The notes under the pieces were generated by a model that was given only the letters and a program-made list of their open reading frames with translations, searched no databases and was not told the origin of the DNA. Both the position numbers and the translations under genes were made by a program. DNA of 64,000 nucleotides, taken from Sphingomonas corticis. Its GTDB lineage: Bacteria > Pseudomonadota > Alphaproteobacteria > Sphingomonadales > Sphingomonadaceae. Positions 1-9,601 of this stretch are shown here, piece after piece (within the stretch, counting starts at the first letter, position 1; every line of letters starts with the position of its first letter). The DNA is taken from contig NZ_JAAVJH010000009.1 of NCBI RefSeq assembly GCF_012035195.1, positions 1 to 64,000 of the forward strand, read 5' to 3'.

Positions 1-65
1 CTCTTGGGAAAGAACGGCCGCAGCCGCTCCATCTGCTCGTCGGTCAGCCAAAACAGGTCGCTCAT
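1..65 (-). CDS. IS5-family transposase, N-terminal fragment cut by the window edge
   Basis: Only the first 21 codons are visible. They read MSDLFWLTDEQMERLRPFFP, the characteristic N-terminus of IS5-family DDE transposases, in which this segment precedes the DUF4096-like and DDE catalytic domains. The ATG lies at 63-65 on the minus strand, with GGAG about 9 bases before it. The gene is too short here for ORF calling but the match is strong. The catalytic residues, a possible frameshift and the intactness of the element cannot be assessed. Confidence 0.75.
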   Translation of the reverse strand, partial: MSDLFWLTDEQMERLRPFFPK

Positions 66-127
66 TCCGGTCTCCTTGCGGAGCCTGAATCAGATCGCAA
101 CGCTCACATCAATGGGTCCTGACCCTA
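1..127 (-). mobile_element. End of an IS5-family insertion sequence (partial)
   Basis: The left edge holds the 5' end of a transposase gene read on the minus strand, followed outward by about 60 bases ending in GGGTCCTGACCCTAG. Read from the element outward this is CTAGGGTCAGGACCC, the kind of terminal sequence I associate with IS5-type elements of alphaproteobacteria; CTAG or TA is the likely target duplication. The other end lies outside the window, so completeness cannot be judged, and the exact boundary is an estimate within a few bases. Confidence 0.65.
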
Positions 128-180
128 GACTCCCGTGAATGTCCTCCTCCTCCCCATCGCGCGGATGAGCGCGAGCGCCG

Positions 181-3138
181 ATGTCGGTCGCCGATGAACC
201 TGATCCCGCGCTCGCGTTCCTGGCGGGCGGCGGCGAGATGGGCGCGCGGATCCGCGCGCATGACTGGTCCGAGTCGCTGGGCGAGCCGCGATCCTGGCCG
301 CAGTCGCTGCGATCGGCGATGTCGATCTGCCTCCACTCCAGCTTCCCCACTGCGATCTACTGGGGAGCGGAGCTCCGCCTGCTCTACAACGACGCCTGGC
401 GACCCGTGGCGGCGGAACGTCATCCCCGGGCGCTCGGGCGGCCGGGCGTGGAGGTGTGGAGCGACATCTGGAGCGTGATCGACGCGCAGTTCGCCCAGGT
501 GCTGCGCACCGGCGAGGGCTTCTCGACCTACGACCAGCTGCTGCCGATGGTGCGCGGCGGCGTGGTTCAGGAGACCTACTGGAACTACAGCCTCACGCCG
601 ATCCGCGGGGAGGACGGCACGGTGGCCGGCGTCTTCAACCAGGGGCATGAGACGACCGAGCGGGTGCTGGGCGAGCGACGCTCGCTCGCCGAGCGGGACC
701 GGCTGCGCTTCCTGGCCGCGCTGGACGACCAGCTGCGCACGTCGCGCGATCCGGCCGGGGTGATGCACGCCGCGGCGGCGCTGCTGGCGCGCCACCTGGG
801 CACGTCGCGCACCGCCTATGCCGACGTGGACGACGACAACGACCGCTTCAGCATCCGCGACGATTACACCGCCGCCGGCGTCGATACGTCGATCGGCAGC
901 TACAGCCTGGACCTGTTCGGCCCGCGCGCCGCCGCCGACATGCGCGGGGGCAGCACGCTGGTGATCCGCGACGTGGCGGCGGAACTCGCGCCCGGCGCGG
1001 GGCGCGACATGTTCCGCTCGATCGGGATCGAGGCGATCGTGTGCTGCCCGCTGCTGAAGGACGGCCGCCTGGCCGCGATGATGGCCGTGCACCAGGACGC
1101 CCCGCGCGACTGGCAGCCGGAGGAGATCGCGCTGGTCGAGGCGGCGGTGGAGCGCTGCTGGGCCTATATCGAGCGCGCCGGGGCGGAGGCGCGCCTGCGC
1201 GAGATGAACGAGACGCTGGAGGAGCGCGTGTCCGCGGCGCTCGCCGAGCGCAAGATCCTGTCCGACCTGTTCGAGACAACGACCGCGTTCGTGCAGATCC
1301 TCGACCGCGACTATCGCTTCCTCGCGGTCAACAAGGCGTCGGCCGACGAATATGGCCGGGTGTTCGGCTTCCGCCCCTCCGCCGGCGACAACCTCCTCGA
1401 TCTGCTCCGCGACACGCCGCAGCGCGAGCCGGTCCACGCCCTGTGGCGCCGGGTGCTGGCGGGCGAGACGTTCAGCCACGTCGCGGAGATGGGCGAGGCG
1501 CGGTTGGGACGCGCCTGGTACGACATGAAGTTCGCCCCGGTCCTGAACGCCGCCAGCGACATCATCGGCGCCAGCCTGTTCGGCTACGACGTCACCGGGC
1601 GCGTCCACGAGCAGCAGCAGCTGGCGGCGACGGAGGCGGCGCGGCGCGAAGCGGACGCGCTGTACCGCGCCTATTTCGAGCATACGGCGGAGGCGCTGTT
1701 CGTCGTCGGAATCCGCGACGACGGCGGCTTCTCGATCGAGGAGCTCAATCCGACGCACGAGCGGCTGACCGGGCTGAGCACGGACGCGCTGAAGGGCAAG
1801 CCGATCGAGGAGCAGCTGCCCGCCGACGTGGTGGACGCGGTATCGGCCAACTTCCGCCGCGCGGTCGCGGAAGGGCAGCCGATCAGTTACCGCGAGGTGG
1901 TCGACCTGCCCAGCGGGCGGCGTCACTGGGACACGATCCTCGTGCCCGTCGACGGGCCGGAGCGGCGGGTGACGCGCATCATCGGCAGCTCGCGCGACGT
2001 GACCGCGCGGGTGCAGGCCGAGGAGCAGCTGCGACAGAGCCAGAAGCTGGAGGCGATGGGCAGCCTGACGGGCGGCGTCAGCCACGATTTCAACAACCTG
2101 CTGACCCCGATCATCGGCGCGCTCGACCTGTTGCAGCGCAAGGATGTGGGCGGGGACCGGGAAAAGCGGCTGATCGACGGCGCGCTGCAATCGGCGGAGC
2201 GTGCGCGCGTGCTGGTGCAGCGCCTGCTCGCCTTCGCCCGGCGCCAGCCGCTCCAGGCGGTGTCGGTCGACATTGCGGAGCTGGTGAACGGCATGGCCGG
2301 CCTGATCGGGTCGACGCTGGGACCGCAGATCAAGATCGTCGTGGAGGTGGGAGACGACCTGCCGGTCGCCTCGGCCGATCCGAACCAGCTGGAGATGGCG
2401 CTGCTGAACCTGGCGGTGAACGCGCGCGACGCGATGCCGGACGGCGGAACGCTGCGCATCACGGCGCGCGGCGAGGATGTCGTCACCGGGCGGTCCGACC
2501 ACCTCGCTCCGGGCCGCTACGTCCGCCTGTCGGTGGCGGACACGGGCATCGGCATGGAGGCGGAGACGCTGAAGCGGGCGGTCGAGCCCTTTTTCTCGAC
2601 GAAGGGCATCGGCAAGGGCACCGGGCTGGGGCTCAGCATGGTCCACGGCCTCGCCGCGCAGCTCGGCGGCGAGCTGACGATCGCCAGCCGCCCTGCGCTG
2701 GGCACCAACGTCGAACTGTGGCTGCCGGTCGGCAGCGCGCCCGCGGCGTCCTCGCCGACCGGGGGCAGGGACGCTGCCGCGCCGCGGCGGAACGGCACCG
2801 CGCTGCTGGTCGACGACGAGCCGCTGGTCCGCGCCACCACCGCCGACATGCTGGCGGAACTGGGCTTCACCGTGGTGGAGGCGGGGTCGGCCGAGGAGGC
2901 GCTGGACGCCATCGACCGCGGCCTCCGGCCCGACGTCATCGTCACCGATCACCTGATGACCGGCCGCTCGGGGAGCGAACTGGCGGCGGAGACGCGCGGG
3001 CGCTTCCCCGACCTGCCCGTCCTGCTCGTCTCCGGCTACGCCGACGTCGCCGGCGTCGATCCCGACCTGCCGCGGCTGGTGAAGCCGTTCCGGCAGGTCG
3101 ATCTCGCCGCGCGCCTGGCGGAGCTGACCGGCCGCTAG
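181..3138 (+). CDS. Hybrid sensor histidine kinase/response regulator (PAS-GAF-PAS-PAS-HisKA-HATPase-REC)
   Basis: A 985-residue cytoplasmic-looking hybrid kinase; no membrane segments are evident. An N-terminal PAS-like region (about 40-160) is followed by a GAF-like domain (about 175-330), a short coiled coil, two PAS domains (about 355-480 and 495-615), a HisKA dimerisation domain with the HDFNN box (phospho-acceptor His635), a HATPase with an N-box around Asn747 and GTGLGLS, and a receiver with acidic pocket VDDE and phospho-Asp923. The architecture suits sensing of a soluble ligand, light or redox with output by phosphotransfer. No partner regulator lies next door. The insertion-sequence end 50-120 bases upstream must bear on its promoter. 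The signal sensed is unknown; the DHp/ATPase assignment is secure. Confidence 0.92.
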   Translation: MSVADEPDPALAFLAGGGEMGARIRAHDWSESLGEPRSWPQSLRSAMSICLHSSFPTAIYWGAELRLLYNDAWRPVAAERHPRALGRPGVEVWSDIWSVIDAQFAQVLRTGEGFSTYDQLLPMVRGGVVQETYWNYSLTPIRGEDGTVAGVFNQGHETTERVLGERRSLAERDRLRFLAALDDQLRTSRDPAGVMHAAAALLARHLGTSRTAYADVDDDNDRFSIRDDYTAAGVDTSIGSYSLDLFGPRAAADMRGGSTLVIRDVAAELAPGAGRDMFRSIGIEAIVCCPLLKDGRLAAMMAVHQDAPRDWQPEEIALVEAAVERCWAYIERAGAEARLREMNETLEERVSAALAERKILSDLFETTTAFVQILDRDYRFLAVNKASADEYGRVFGFRPSAGDNLLDLLRDTPQREPVHALWRRVLAGETFSHVAEMGEARLGRAWYDMKFAPVLNAASDIIGASLFGYDVTGRVHEQQQLAATEAARREADALYRAYFEHTAEALFVVGIRDDGGFSIEELNPTHERLTGLSTDALKGKPIEEQLPADVVDAVSANFRRAVAEGQPISYREVVDLPSGRRHWDTILVPVDGPERRVTRIIGSSRDVTARVQAEEQLRQSQKLEAMGSLTGGVSHDFNNLLTPIIGALDLLQRKDVGGDREKRLIDGALQSAERARVLVQRLLAFARRQPLQAVSVDIAELVNGMAGLIGSTLGPQIKIVVEVGDDLPVASADPNQLEMALLNLAVNARDAMPDGGTLRITARGEDVVTGRSDHLAPGRYVRLSVADTGIGMEAETLKRAVEPFFSTKGIGKGTGLGLSMVHGLAAQLGGELTIASRPALGTNVELWLPVGSAPAASSPTGGRDAAAPRRNGTALLVDDEPLVRATTADMLAELGFTVVEAGSAEEALDAIDRGLRPDVIVTDHLMTGRSGSELAAETRGRFPDLPVLLVSGYADVAGVDPDLPRLVKPFRQVDLAARLAELTGR

Positions 3139-3194
3139 ACCAGGGCGGGCGACGCCCGACGGGACACCGCCGATCGCTCGCGCGTTGGCCGGCG

Positions 3195-3371
3195 ATGGCG
3201 CATCGAAAGCCCCATCTGCCGACGAAGACATGCGCCGCCTGCGCCCGCCCGTTCGCGTGGCGCAAGAAGTGGGCGCGCGACTGGGACGCTGTGCGCTACT
3301 GCTCCGACCGGTGCCGCGGGGCCGGTGCGTCGAAGAACGGCGTCAGTGGCGGAAGTGACGCATCCCGGTGA
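3195..3371 (+). CDS. DUF2256 domain-containing small zinc-ribbon protein
   Basis: A 58-residue basic protein with [15 protein letters not shown] followed by YCSDRC, giving a CxxC...CxxxC arrangement expected to bind one zinc ion. It matches the DUF2256 family of tiny proteins of unknown function, often encoded near photolyase/cryptochrome genes in alphaproteobacteria. The start is the ATG in GGCGATGG; ORF extensions upstream run into the histidine kinase in another frame. The last 29 bases overlap the 3' end of the convergent purH gene. Confidence 0.75.
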   Translation: MAHRKPHLPTKTCAACARPFAWRKKWARDWDAVRYCSDRCRGAGASKNGVSGGSDASR

Positions 3372-4929
3372 AGACCATCGCCAGCCCGGCCTCGTTCGCC
3401 GCCGCGATCACCTCGTCATCGCGGATCGACCCGCCCGGCTGGATCACCGCCGTCGCGCCCGCCTCCACCGCGGCCAGCAGCCCGTCGGCGAACGGGAAGA
3501 AGGCGTCGGACGCCACCGCCGAGCCGATCGTCCGCGGTGCGCCCCAGCCCGCCTTGTCGGCCGCATCCTTCGCCTTCCACGCGGCGATGCGCGCCGATTC
3601 CAGCCGGTTCATCTGCCCCGCGCCGACGCCCGCGGTGGCGCCGTCCTTCGCGTAGACGATGGCGTTCGATTTCACGTGCTTGGCCACGGTCCAGGCGAAC
3701 AGGCAGTCGGCCAGCTCCTGCTCGGTCGGCTGGCGCTCCGTCACCACCTTCAGCTCCGCCGCGGTGATGCGCCCGGCATCGCGCGACTGGACCAGCCAGC
3801 CGCCCGCGATCGACTTGGCCGACAGGCCCGCGCGGCCGGGATCGGGTAGCTCCCCCGTCAGCAGCAGGCGCAGGTTCTTGCGCGCGGCGAACAGCGCGAG
3901 GGCCTCCTCGTCGGCGTCGGGGGCAATCACCACCTCGGTGAAGATGCCGGTGATCGCCTTTGCCGTCTCGCCGTCGAGCGGGCGGTTGACCGCGATGATG
4001 CCGCCGAACGCGCTCACCGTGTCGCAGGCGAAGGCCTCGGCATAGGCTTCGCCCAGCGTCGCCGCGGTGGCGACGCCGCAGGGGTTGGCGTGCTTCACGA
4101 TGACGCAGCTGGGCTGGGCGTCGCGGAACTCTGCGACCAGTTCCAGCGCCGCGTCCGCGTCGTTGTAGTTGTTGTAGCTCAGCGCCTTGCCCTGCACCTG
4201 GCGCGCCTGGCCGACGCCGCGCGCGCCAAGGTTCGTGCCCGCGCCGGTCGCGGCGTAGAAGGCGGCGGTCTGGTGCGGGTTCTCGCCGTAGCGAAGCTCC
4301 GGCCCCGCGCGCTTCAGCGTCAGCGGCAGCGTCTCGGGGAAGCGCTCGCCCTGGTCGGCGAAGCCGAACCAGCTGGCGATCGCCGAATCATATTCCGCGG
4401 TGCGCGCGAACGCCTTGGCGGCCAGCCGCTTGCGCGTCGCCAGCGTGGTCTCGCCGCTCTCGACCAGCGGATAGTCCGCGGGATCGGTGACGATCGCCAC
4501 ATAGGCATGGTTCTTCGCCGCCGAGCGCACCATCGACGGCCCGCCGATGTCGATGTTCTCGACGATCTCGTCCCGGTCCGCGCCCTTCGCCACCGTCTGC
4601 ACGAAGGGGTAGAGATTGACGACGACGAGGTCGATCGCGCCGATGCCGTGCTCCTGCATCGACGCGGCGTGGGCGGCGTCGTCGCGCACCGCCAGCAGGC
4701 CCCCGTGGACCTTGGGATGCAGCGTCTTGACGCGACCGTCCATCATCTCCGGAAAGCCGGTCAGGTCGGAGATGTCCTGCACCGCCAGCCCCGCGTCGCG
4801 CAGCGCCCGGGCGGTGCCGCCGGTGGACACCAGCTCCACTCCCTTCTCGGACAGCGCGCGGGCGAGATCGACGACGCCCGTCTTGTCGGAAACGGAGAGG
4901 AGCGCGCGGCGAATGGGGATGCTGGTCAT
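3343..4929 (-). CDS. purH: Bifunctional AICAR formyltransferase/IMP cyclohydrolase
   Basis: 528 residues, the normal length. It performs the last two steps of IMP synthesis: formylation of AICAR by 10-formyl-THF and ring closure. The N-terminal MGS-like cyclohydrolase domain (about 1-145, with STGGTARAL and [14 protein letters not shown]-like segments) is followed by the AICARFT domain with the catalytic KHANPCG motif (Lys279-His280). The start is the ATG before [17 protein letters not shown]; longer reading is not supported by the family. It stands alone, divergent from the DUF2491 operon and convergent with DUF2256, whose coding sequence it overlaps by 29 bases. Confidence 0.98.
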   Translation of the reverse strand: MTSIPIRRALLSVSDKTGVVDLARALSEKGVELVSTGGTARALRDAGLAVQDISDLTGFPEMMDGRVKTLHPKVHGGLLAVRDDAAHAASMQEHGIGAIDLVVVNLYPFVQTVAKGADRDEIVENIDIGGPSMVRSAAKNHAYVAIVTDPADYPLVESGETTLATRKRLAAKAFARTAEYDSAIASWFGFADQGERFPETLPLTLKRAGPELRYGENPHQTAAFYAATGAGTNLGARGVGQARQVQGKALSYNNYNDADAALELVAEFRDAQPSCVIVKHANPCGVATAATLGEAYAEAFACDTVSAFGGIIAVNRPLDGETAKAITGIFTEVVIAPDADEEALALFAARKNLRLLLTGELPDPGRAGLSAKSIAGGWLVQSRDAGRITAAELKVVTERQPTEQELADCLFAWTVAKHVKSNAIVYAKDGATAGVGAGQMNRLESARIAAWKAKDAADKAGWGAPRTIGSAVASDAFFPFADGLLAAVEAGATAVIQPGGSIRDDEVIAAANEAGLAMVFTGMRHFRH

Positions 4930-5082
4930 GCGCGGCGCGATAGGCGCGGGGGGCGGGGAGGGCAAGGTTGGCGGCCCGCCGCGCCCGACGTCGTGTCGGC
5001 CTCTCCCCGGGGCGACGGATCGAGCGACCCGGCATGCAAAGCGCTTCACCTGCCCGGCCCGTCCCTCTAGAAGGGTACGGGC

Positions 5083-5715
5083 ATGATCTGGAACCGGCTC
5101 TTCGGCGGGGAGGCTCCCGCGGCCAGCGGCGTCGCCGTGGTGCGCGACATCACGATCGGGCGGCAGGTGCGGCTCGACCCGCTGGCCTGGCGGCGGCTGG
5201 CGGGCGCGGCATTCACGCTGGATCGCGACACGCTGGAGATCACCGCGCAGGGCGTCGTGAAGCTGGACGAGGGCGGCTACGTCCACCGCTTCTACACCGA
5301 CGACGAGCTGATGCTGCAGGCCGTCAGCCAGAAGGCGGATGGGTCGGACGCGGACGATTTCACGCTGTTCCGTCCGTGGACCTCCACTTATCCCGCGGGG
5401 CCGTGGGACACGACCTTCGACGAGCGGCTGAGGAAGGCCGTGTGGGACGAGCCCGGGCTGCCGCGCTTCACCCGGTTCTGGTATCCCGGCGACGATCGCG
5501 AGCAGCCGCCGGTGCAATTGTGGGAAGCGGTGCACTGGGAGCGCGACGCCCCGCCGGTAAAGCACGTGCGCCAGCGCTGCATGCTCTACGCGCGCGAGGT
5601 GGACGGCGCCGGGCAGGAGCTGCTGCTCGCCATCGCGATGCAGACGGAGGGCGGCGACCTGACGCACGAGATCATGGTCGGCCTGCCGCTGCTGCCGGCC
5701 GAGTTCGGCGCCTGA
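5083..5715 (+). CDS. DUF2491 family protein (YjfK-like)
   Basis: 210 residues, no signal peptide or membrane segment. The sequence (starts [16 protein letters not shown]; later [18 protein letters not shown] and RFWYPGDD) matches the DUF2491/YjfK family of soluble proteins of unknown function. In Escherichia coli yjfK sits with yjfJ (PspA-like), yjfL (DUF350), yjfM (DUF1190) and yjfC (glutathionylspermidine synthetase-like). Here the next two genes are DUF350 and DUF1190 homologues in the same order with gaps of 13 bases or less, so an operon is very likely. A role in envelope maintenance is inferred from the partners only. Confidence 0.85.
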   Translation: MIWNRLFGGEAPAASGVAVVRDITIGRQVRLDPLAWRRLAGAAFTLDRDTLEITAQGVVKLDEGGYVHRFYTDDELMLQAVSQKADGSDADDFTLFRPWTSTYPAGPWDTTFDERLRKAVWDEPGLPRFTRFWYPGDDREQPPVQLWEAVHWERDAPPVKHVRQRCMLYAREVDGAGQELLLAIAMQTEGGDLTHEIMVGLPLLPAEFGA

Positions 5716-5728
5716 CGGGGAGAGGGCA

Positions 5729-6145
5729 ATGGGGTTCGACGCGCGCTACTTCATCGACGGGGCGGGGCATTTCGTGCTCGCCTTCGGCGTCGCCTGCGTG
5801 CTGCTGGCGGTGTTCAAGCGGGTCTATCAATGGTCCACCCCCTATGACGAGCGCGCGCTGCTGGCCGCAGGCAACAATGCCGCCGCCGCCGCGCTGGGCG
5901 GCGCGATCGTCGGCTTCGCGCTGCCGCTCGCCTCGGCGCTGACGGTGACGGCGGATCCGGTCGAGTTCCTGGCCTGGGCAGTGCTGGCCGGCGTGGTGCA
6001 GGTGGTCGCCGCCTTCGTCATCCGTCGCTTCGTCGTGCGCGACCTGACGCGGCGGATCGAGGAGGGGAACGTCGCCACCGGGCTCTACGCCGGTGCCACC
6101 TCGATCGCGGTCGGCCTCATCAACGCCGCCAGCATGACCTATTGA
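5729..6145 (+). CDS. DUF350 family inner-membrane protein (YjfL-like)
   Basis: 138 residues with four predicted transmembrane stretches (about 10-30, 48-72, 80-103 and 115-136) and short basic loops. The DUF350 family occurs singly or as a tandem duplication; this is the single version. It follows DUF2491 by 13 bases and its stop codon touches the DUF1190 reading frame (ATTGA), indicating coupled expression. The family is unassigned biochemically; its genomic links to PspA-like and DUF1190 genes suggest a membrane-stress or envelope-quality role. Confidence 0.87.
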   Translation: MGFDARYFIDGAGHFVLAFGVACVLLAVFKRVYQWSTPYDERALLAAGNNAAAAALGGAIVGFALPLASALTVTADPVEFLAWAVLAGVVQVVAAFVIRRFVVRDLTRRIEEGNVATGLYAGATSIAVGLINAASMTY

Positions 6146-6150
6146 GGCGG

Positions 6151-6813
6151 ATGATGAGCGATCCCTTCCTTCCCCGCCGCCGCAAGCGCTCCGCCGCGCC
6201 CGCGCTGACCGCGGCAGGCGCGCTGGCGATGCTGGGCGGATGCGACCCCGCGCCGTCCGAGCAGCAGGTCTCGCGCGAGCGCTACGGCGCGCCGACCGAG
6301 GTCGCCGCGTTCGCCACGCCGGCCGAGTGCAAGGCGAGCGGCGATTTCGCCGCCGTCACCTGCGACGAGGCCGCGGCCGCGGCAGCCAAGGACGACGGCG
6401 CCACGGCGCCGCGCTTCGAATCGAAGCAATTGTGCGAGGAGCAGTTCGGCGAGGCGATGTGCTTCCAGCGCGACGGGCAGCAGGCGTCCGGCGGGGGCGG
6501 CAGCTTCTTCGTGCCGCTGCTAACCGGCTTCATGATCGGGAACGCGCTGAACGGCGGCGGCTATCGCTACCAACCCTTGTACCGCAACCGCGACGACGGC
6601 CGCTACTACACGCCGTCAGGCGCCTGGCTGTTCAACGGCGGCTACGGCGGACGAGCGCACGGCTATCAGGTGGGATCGCGGGCGATCAGCACGCCGGTGA
6701 CGACGCAGCGCATCCAGACGCGCAGCTCGGTCGTGTCGCGCGGCGGCTTCGGCGGGCGCGTGTCGGCGCGGTCGAGCGGCGGCTGGGGCGGCGGGCGCTC
6801 GTTCGGCGGCTGA
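6151..6813 (+). CDS. DUF1190 family lipoprotein (YjfM-like)
   Basis: About 220 residues. The basic N-terminus (RRRKRS) and hydrophobic stretch end in LAMLGGC, a plausible lipobox placing the mature protein on the membrane. Downstream are a cysteine-containing globular part (TPAECKASGDF, VTCDEAAA, LCEEQFGEAMCF, which could form disulphides), a glycine-rich hydrophobic patch and a Gly/Arg/Ser-rich tail, all typical of DUF1190. The reading frame is open to TTG 6142, overlapping the DUF350 stop; ATG 6151 or 6154 directly after GAGGCGG is preferred, and which of the two is used is uncertain. Last gene of the DUF2491-DUF350-DUF1190 operon. Confidence 0.83.
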   Translation: MMSDPFLPRRRKRSAAPALTAAGALAMLGGCDPAPSEQQVSRERYGAPTEVAAFATPAECKASGDFAAVTCDEAAAAAAKDDGATAPRFESKQLCEEQFGEAMCFQRDGQQASGGGGSFFVPLLTGFMIGNALNGGGYRYQPLYRNRDDGRYYTPSGAWLFNGGYGGRAHGYQVGSRAISTPVTTQRIQTRSSVVSRGGFGGRVSARSSGGWGGGRSFGG

Positions 6814-6835
6814 GGCCCGATACTTCCCCGGCGAC

Positions 6836-6869
6836 GAGAAAGGCCGGCCGCCCCATCGGACGACCGGCC
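6836..6869 (-). terminator. Rho-independent terminator of rpoZ
   Basis: On the minus strand GGCCGGTCG pairs with CGGCCGGCC (nine pairs, one G-U) around a ten-base loop and is followed by TTTCTC. It lies 26 bases after the rpoZ stop. On the plus strand the same hairpin could also slow transcripts from the convergent DUF1190 gene, but it lacks a T run there. Confidence 0.65.
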
Positions 6870-6894
6870 CCCGAACTCCCGGCACCTCGGGCGA

Positions 6895-7239
6895 TCAGCC
6901 GTCGTAGTCGGCACCCAGGTTCTGGTTGCGCGGCGGCGCGACCGCGGTGAGGCGCAGCGCTTCGGCCGAGGCGGCGAGGCTGCCGACCGCGTCCGCCTCT
7001 TCCTCGTCGTCGACGCGCACGCGCTGGAGGCCGGTGATCGCGGATTCGTGCAGATCGCCCGGACGGATCGTCTCCTCCGCGATCTCGCGCAGCGCGACGA
7101 CGGGGTTCTTGTCGCGGTCGCGATCGATCGTCAGTTCCGCACCGCCCGACACCTGGCGCGCGCGCTGGGCGGCGAGCAGGACGAGATCGAAGCGGTTCGG
7201 GATCTTGTCGACGCAATCCTCGACGGTGACGCGCGCCAT
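6895..7239 (-). CDS. rpoZ: DNA-directed RNA polymerase omega subunit
   Basis: 114 residues. [20 protein letters not shown] near the N-terminus and [15 protein letters not shown] are the conserved omega motifs; the acidic C-terminal extension ([10 protein letters not shown] onward) is usual in alphaproteobacteria. Omega supports assembly of the beta-prime subunit into RNA polymerase and ppGpp response. A strong AGGAG lies just before the ATG. The gene stands alone between a promoter-like element and its own terminator. Longer open frames upstream are spurious. Confidence 0.97.
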   Translation of the reverse strand: MARVTVEDCVDKIPNRFDLVLLAAQRARQVSGGAELTIDRDRDKNPVVALREIAEETIRPGDLHESAITGLQRVRVDDEEEADAVGSLAASAEALRLTAVAPPRNQNLGADYDG

Positions 7240-7282
7240 CGACGCACTCCTTTGATTTGAGAAGCTGGCGGAAGAACGGACG

Positions 7283-7311
7283 CAGGTAGGCCGCGACCCC
7301 GCCAAAGTCAA
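7283..7311 (-). promoter_or_regulatory. Candidate sigma-70 promoter of rpoZ
   Basis: On the minus strand TTGACT (7306-7311) is followed after 17 bases by TACCTG (7283-7288). The -35 is near consensus and the -10 weak, common in GC-rich alphaproteobacteria. It would start transcription about 35 bases before the rpoZ ATG. Confidence 0.45.
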
Positions 7312-7356
7312 GAAAAGCGCGCTTGCGCCGCCGCGCGACGGGCCGCACAGCGGGGC

Positions 7357-8544
7357 ATGGATGCGCCCGCCGACCAGCCGACCTTCACCGTCGACGGCAA
7401 CCGGCTGACGCTGCTGGACACCGGGCCGCGCCGGCTGGACGCGGTGCTGGCGCTGATCGAGCGGGCGCACACCTCGCTGCGGATGATCTTCTACATCTAC
7501 GCCGACGACCACGCCGGGCGCCGGGTCAACGCCGCGCTGACGGCGGCGGCGCGGCGCGGGGTGAAGGTGGCGCTGATCGTCGACGGCTTCGGCGCGGACC
7601 GGGCCGATTTCTTCCGGCCGCTGGAGGCGGCGGGGGTGGGTGTCTGCCGTTTCTCGCCGCGGTTCGGCCGCCGCTACCTGTTGCGCAACCACCAGAAGCT
7701 GGCGCTGGCCGACGCGGAGACCGCGGACGCGCGCATCATCACCGGCGGCTTCAATATCGAGGACGATTATTTCGGCACCCCCGCGGATCAGGCGTGGCGC
7801 GATCTGGGCTTGCTGCTGGAGGGACCGGCGGCGGCGCGGATGGCGGGCTATTTCGACGCGCTGGAGGAGGGGATCCGCGGCGGCGGGCGGGTGCGGCGGC
7901 TGAACAAGGCGCTTGCGCAGTGGAGCGAGCGGACGGGACGCCTGCGCTGGACGATCGGCGGGCCGACGCGGCGGCTGTCGCCATGGGCGCGTGCGATCAA
8001 GCACGACATGCGCCGCGCTCGCCGTATCGACCTGATCGCCGGCTATTTCATGCCCAGTCCCATGCTGCTGCGCCGGATCGAGCGCGCCGGCGTCGGCCGC
8101 GGGCGGCGCCATCGTGCCGAGGTGCGGGTGGTGACGGCGGCGAAATCGGACAACAACGTGACGATCGCGGCGGCGCGCTTTACCTATGCCGGGCTGCTGC
8201 GCCGCGGCGTGCGCCTGTTCGAGTACCAGCCGACGAAGCTGCATACCAAGCTGTACGTGGTCGACCGCGCGACCTGGATCGGCAGCGCCAATTTCGACAT
8301 GCGCAGCCTGTTCATCAATCTCGAGCTGATGCTCCGCATCGAGGACCGCGCCTTCGCGGACCATTGCCGCGCCTATATCGACGGCGAGGTGGCGCAATCG
8401 GTGGAGGTCACCCGCGACGCCTATCGTGCGGCGACCGGCTGGTGGCAGCGCGCAAAGCAGTTCGCCGCCTATCTGCTGACCGCGGTGGCGGACCCGGCGA
8501 TCTCGCGGGGGTTGAACTTCGGTATCGACGAGGATGACGGTTGA
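7357..8544 (+). CDS. Phospholipase D-like / cardiolipin synthase family protein
   Basis: 395 residues with two HKD catalytic motifs: HQKLALAD (His112, Lys114, Asp119) and HTKLYVVD (His296, Lys298, Asp303), each followed by the Gly-Ser/Gly-Asn context of the PLD superfamily (GGFNIEDDY and GSANFDMRS). This arrangement is typical of cardiolipin synthases and phosphatidyltransferases. Unlike canonical Cls there is no N-terminal pair of membrane helices, as in the ClsB/YmdC type. Membrane phospholipid synthesis or turnover is the likely role. The start at ATG before DAPADQPTF gives a normal N-terminus. A long palindromic element begins directly after the stop codon. Confidence 0.88.
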   Translation: MDAPADQPTFTVDGNRLTLLDTGPRRLDAVLALIERAHTSLRMIFYIYADDHAGRRVNAALTAAARRGVKVALIVDGFGADRADFFRPLEAAGVGVCRFSPRFGRRYLLRNHQKLALADAETADARIITGGFNIEDDYFGTPADQAWRDLGLLLEGPAAARMAGYFDALEEGIRGGGRVRRLNKALAQWSERTGRLRWTIGGPTRRLSPWARAIKHDMRRARRIDLIAGYFMPSPMLLRRIERAGVGRGRRHRAEVRVVTAAKSDNNVTIAAARFTYAGLLRRGVRLFEYQPTKLHTKLYVVDRATWIGSANFDMRSLFINLELMLRIEDRAFADHCRAYIDGEVAQSVEVTRDAYRAATGWWQRAKQFAAYLLTAVADPAISRGLNFGIDEDDG

Positions 8545-8784
8545 GGTTCACGCGAAGGCGCGAGGACGCGAAGAAGAAAGATTGGTTCGCGCGGAGGCGC
8601 GGAGGCGCAGAGAGGGGGCGTTCGTGGCGATCGTCTCGCGTCAGCGAGACAGGGGATCTTGCGGCAGCCATAAGCTGAGCCGCCTGCCGCGGCTCGGAAT
8701 ATCACCGCAGGTGCGACACCTCCGCGTCCCCGCGCCTCCGCGCGAACAGATCTTCTTCTTTTCCCTCGCGTCTTCGCGTGAACC
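8545..8784. repeat. About 240-bp imperfect cruciform element, copy 1
   Basis: The outer arms are inverted copies: GGTTCACGCGAAGGCGCGAG at the left end matches the reverse complement of the right end, and the match continues through GTTCGCGCGGAGGCGCGG in both arms. Two small hairpins lie in the centre: GTCTCGC-GTCA-GCGAGAC (8633-8650) and GAGCCGC-CTGCC-GCGGCTC (8677-8695). It fills the space between two convergent genes. A second copy with the same centre lies at 47707-47948. No credible ORF is contained. Confidence 0.85.
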
Positions 8785-8815
8785 CGTTCTCTCACACCGA
8801 CGCACGAACCCGCCT

Positions 8816-9430
8816 TTACTCCTTCCACCCCCAGTAGAGCTGCGCCGGCGGCACGTTCCACCATTCCATGTCGTGGTCGATCCGCTCGAAATGCGGCGCG
8901 ATGAAGTCACGCACCTTGGGGCTGAACTGATAGACCAGGAAGGCGCCGCCGGACCGCAGCACGTCGTGCGTCGCCTGCGCGATCGCCGGCCCGACGCCGT
9001 CGGGCAGCGTGGAGAAGGGCAGGCCGGACAGGACGTAGTCCGCGCCGTCATGCCCGTGCTCGGCGACGATCCGCTCCACGTCGGCGGCCGATCCGTGCAC
9101 GGCGGAGAAGCGCGAATCGGTGATCGTGTGGTCGAGGTAGCGGATGAAGTCCGCATTGGTGTCGATCGCGATCAGCGTCGCGTCGGGCGCCATCTTCTCC
9201 AGGATCGGGCGGCAGAAGGTGCCGACGCCGGGGCCGTATTCGACGAAGAGCTTGCACGAGGCCCAGTCCACCGGCCGCAGCATCTTCGCGATCAGCCGGT
9301 CCGACGACGGGATGATCGACCCCACCATCACCGGATGCTTCAGGAAGCCGGACAGGAACATCTGCCAGGGCGAGGGCACGCCGGCGGCCTTGGTGCGGTC
9401 GCGCCGCAGCGCGTTGATCTGGCTGGGCAT
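8816..9430 (-). CDS. Class I SAM-dependent methyltransferase, phospholipid N-methyltransferase-like
   Basis: 204 residues. WQMFLSGFLKHPVMVGSIIP at the N-terminus followed by the SAM-binding loop FVEYGPGVGTF and IDTNADFIRYL resembles the short phospholipid N-methyltransferases (PmtA type) of Rhizobiales and the related rRNA-dimethylase-like group. PmtA makes phosphatidylcholine from phosphatidylethanolamine. The substrate cannot be fixed from sequence; a neighbouring PLD/cardiolipin-synthase-like gene gives weak support for lipid. The ATG at 9430 has GGGGAG about ten bases upstream. The longer open frame on this strand is a shadow. Confidence 0.75.
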   Translation of the reverse strand: MPSQINALRRDRTKAAGVPSPWQMFLSGFLKHPVMVGSIIPSSDRLIAKMLRPVDWASCKLFVEYGPGVGTFCRPILEKMAPDATLIAIDTNADFIRYLDHTITDSRFSAVHGSAADVERIVAEHGHDGADYVLSGLPFSTLPDGVGPAIAQATHDVLRSGGAFLVYQFSPKVRDFIAPHFERIDHDMEWWNVPPAQLYWGWKE

Positions 9431-9601
9431 GGAAAAGGCGAGACTCCCCGGTACGTGATCGCGGGCCTTCACGATGCGGCAGCCTCGCTGAAAAGGCTGA
9501 ACGTCGCAAAAGCACGAGGGTTGCCATAGCGGCCTTGCGCCCCGCCCCCAAGCGCCTAATCGGGTGGCGATGCGGGACGAACCGGGCGAGAGGAGCGGGC
9601 A

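Noticed and set aside
1041-3194. Upstream extension of the DUF2256 frame
   Set aside because: Same frame is open through the kinase gene but the sequence is compositional; the ATG at 3195 gives the family-length protein.
109-3231. A 1040-codon open frame on the minus strand opposite the histidine kinase
   Set aside because: Antisense shadow of a high-GC gene: Arg/Ala/Gly/Pro-rich, no recognisable domain, and the plus strand has a full kinase architecture.
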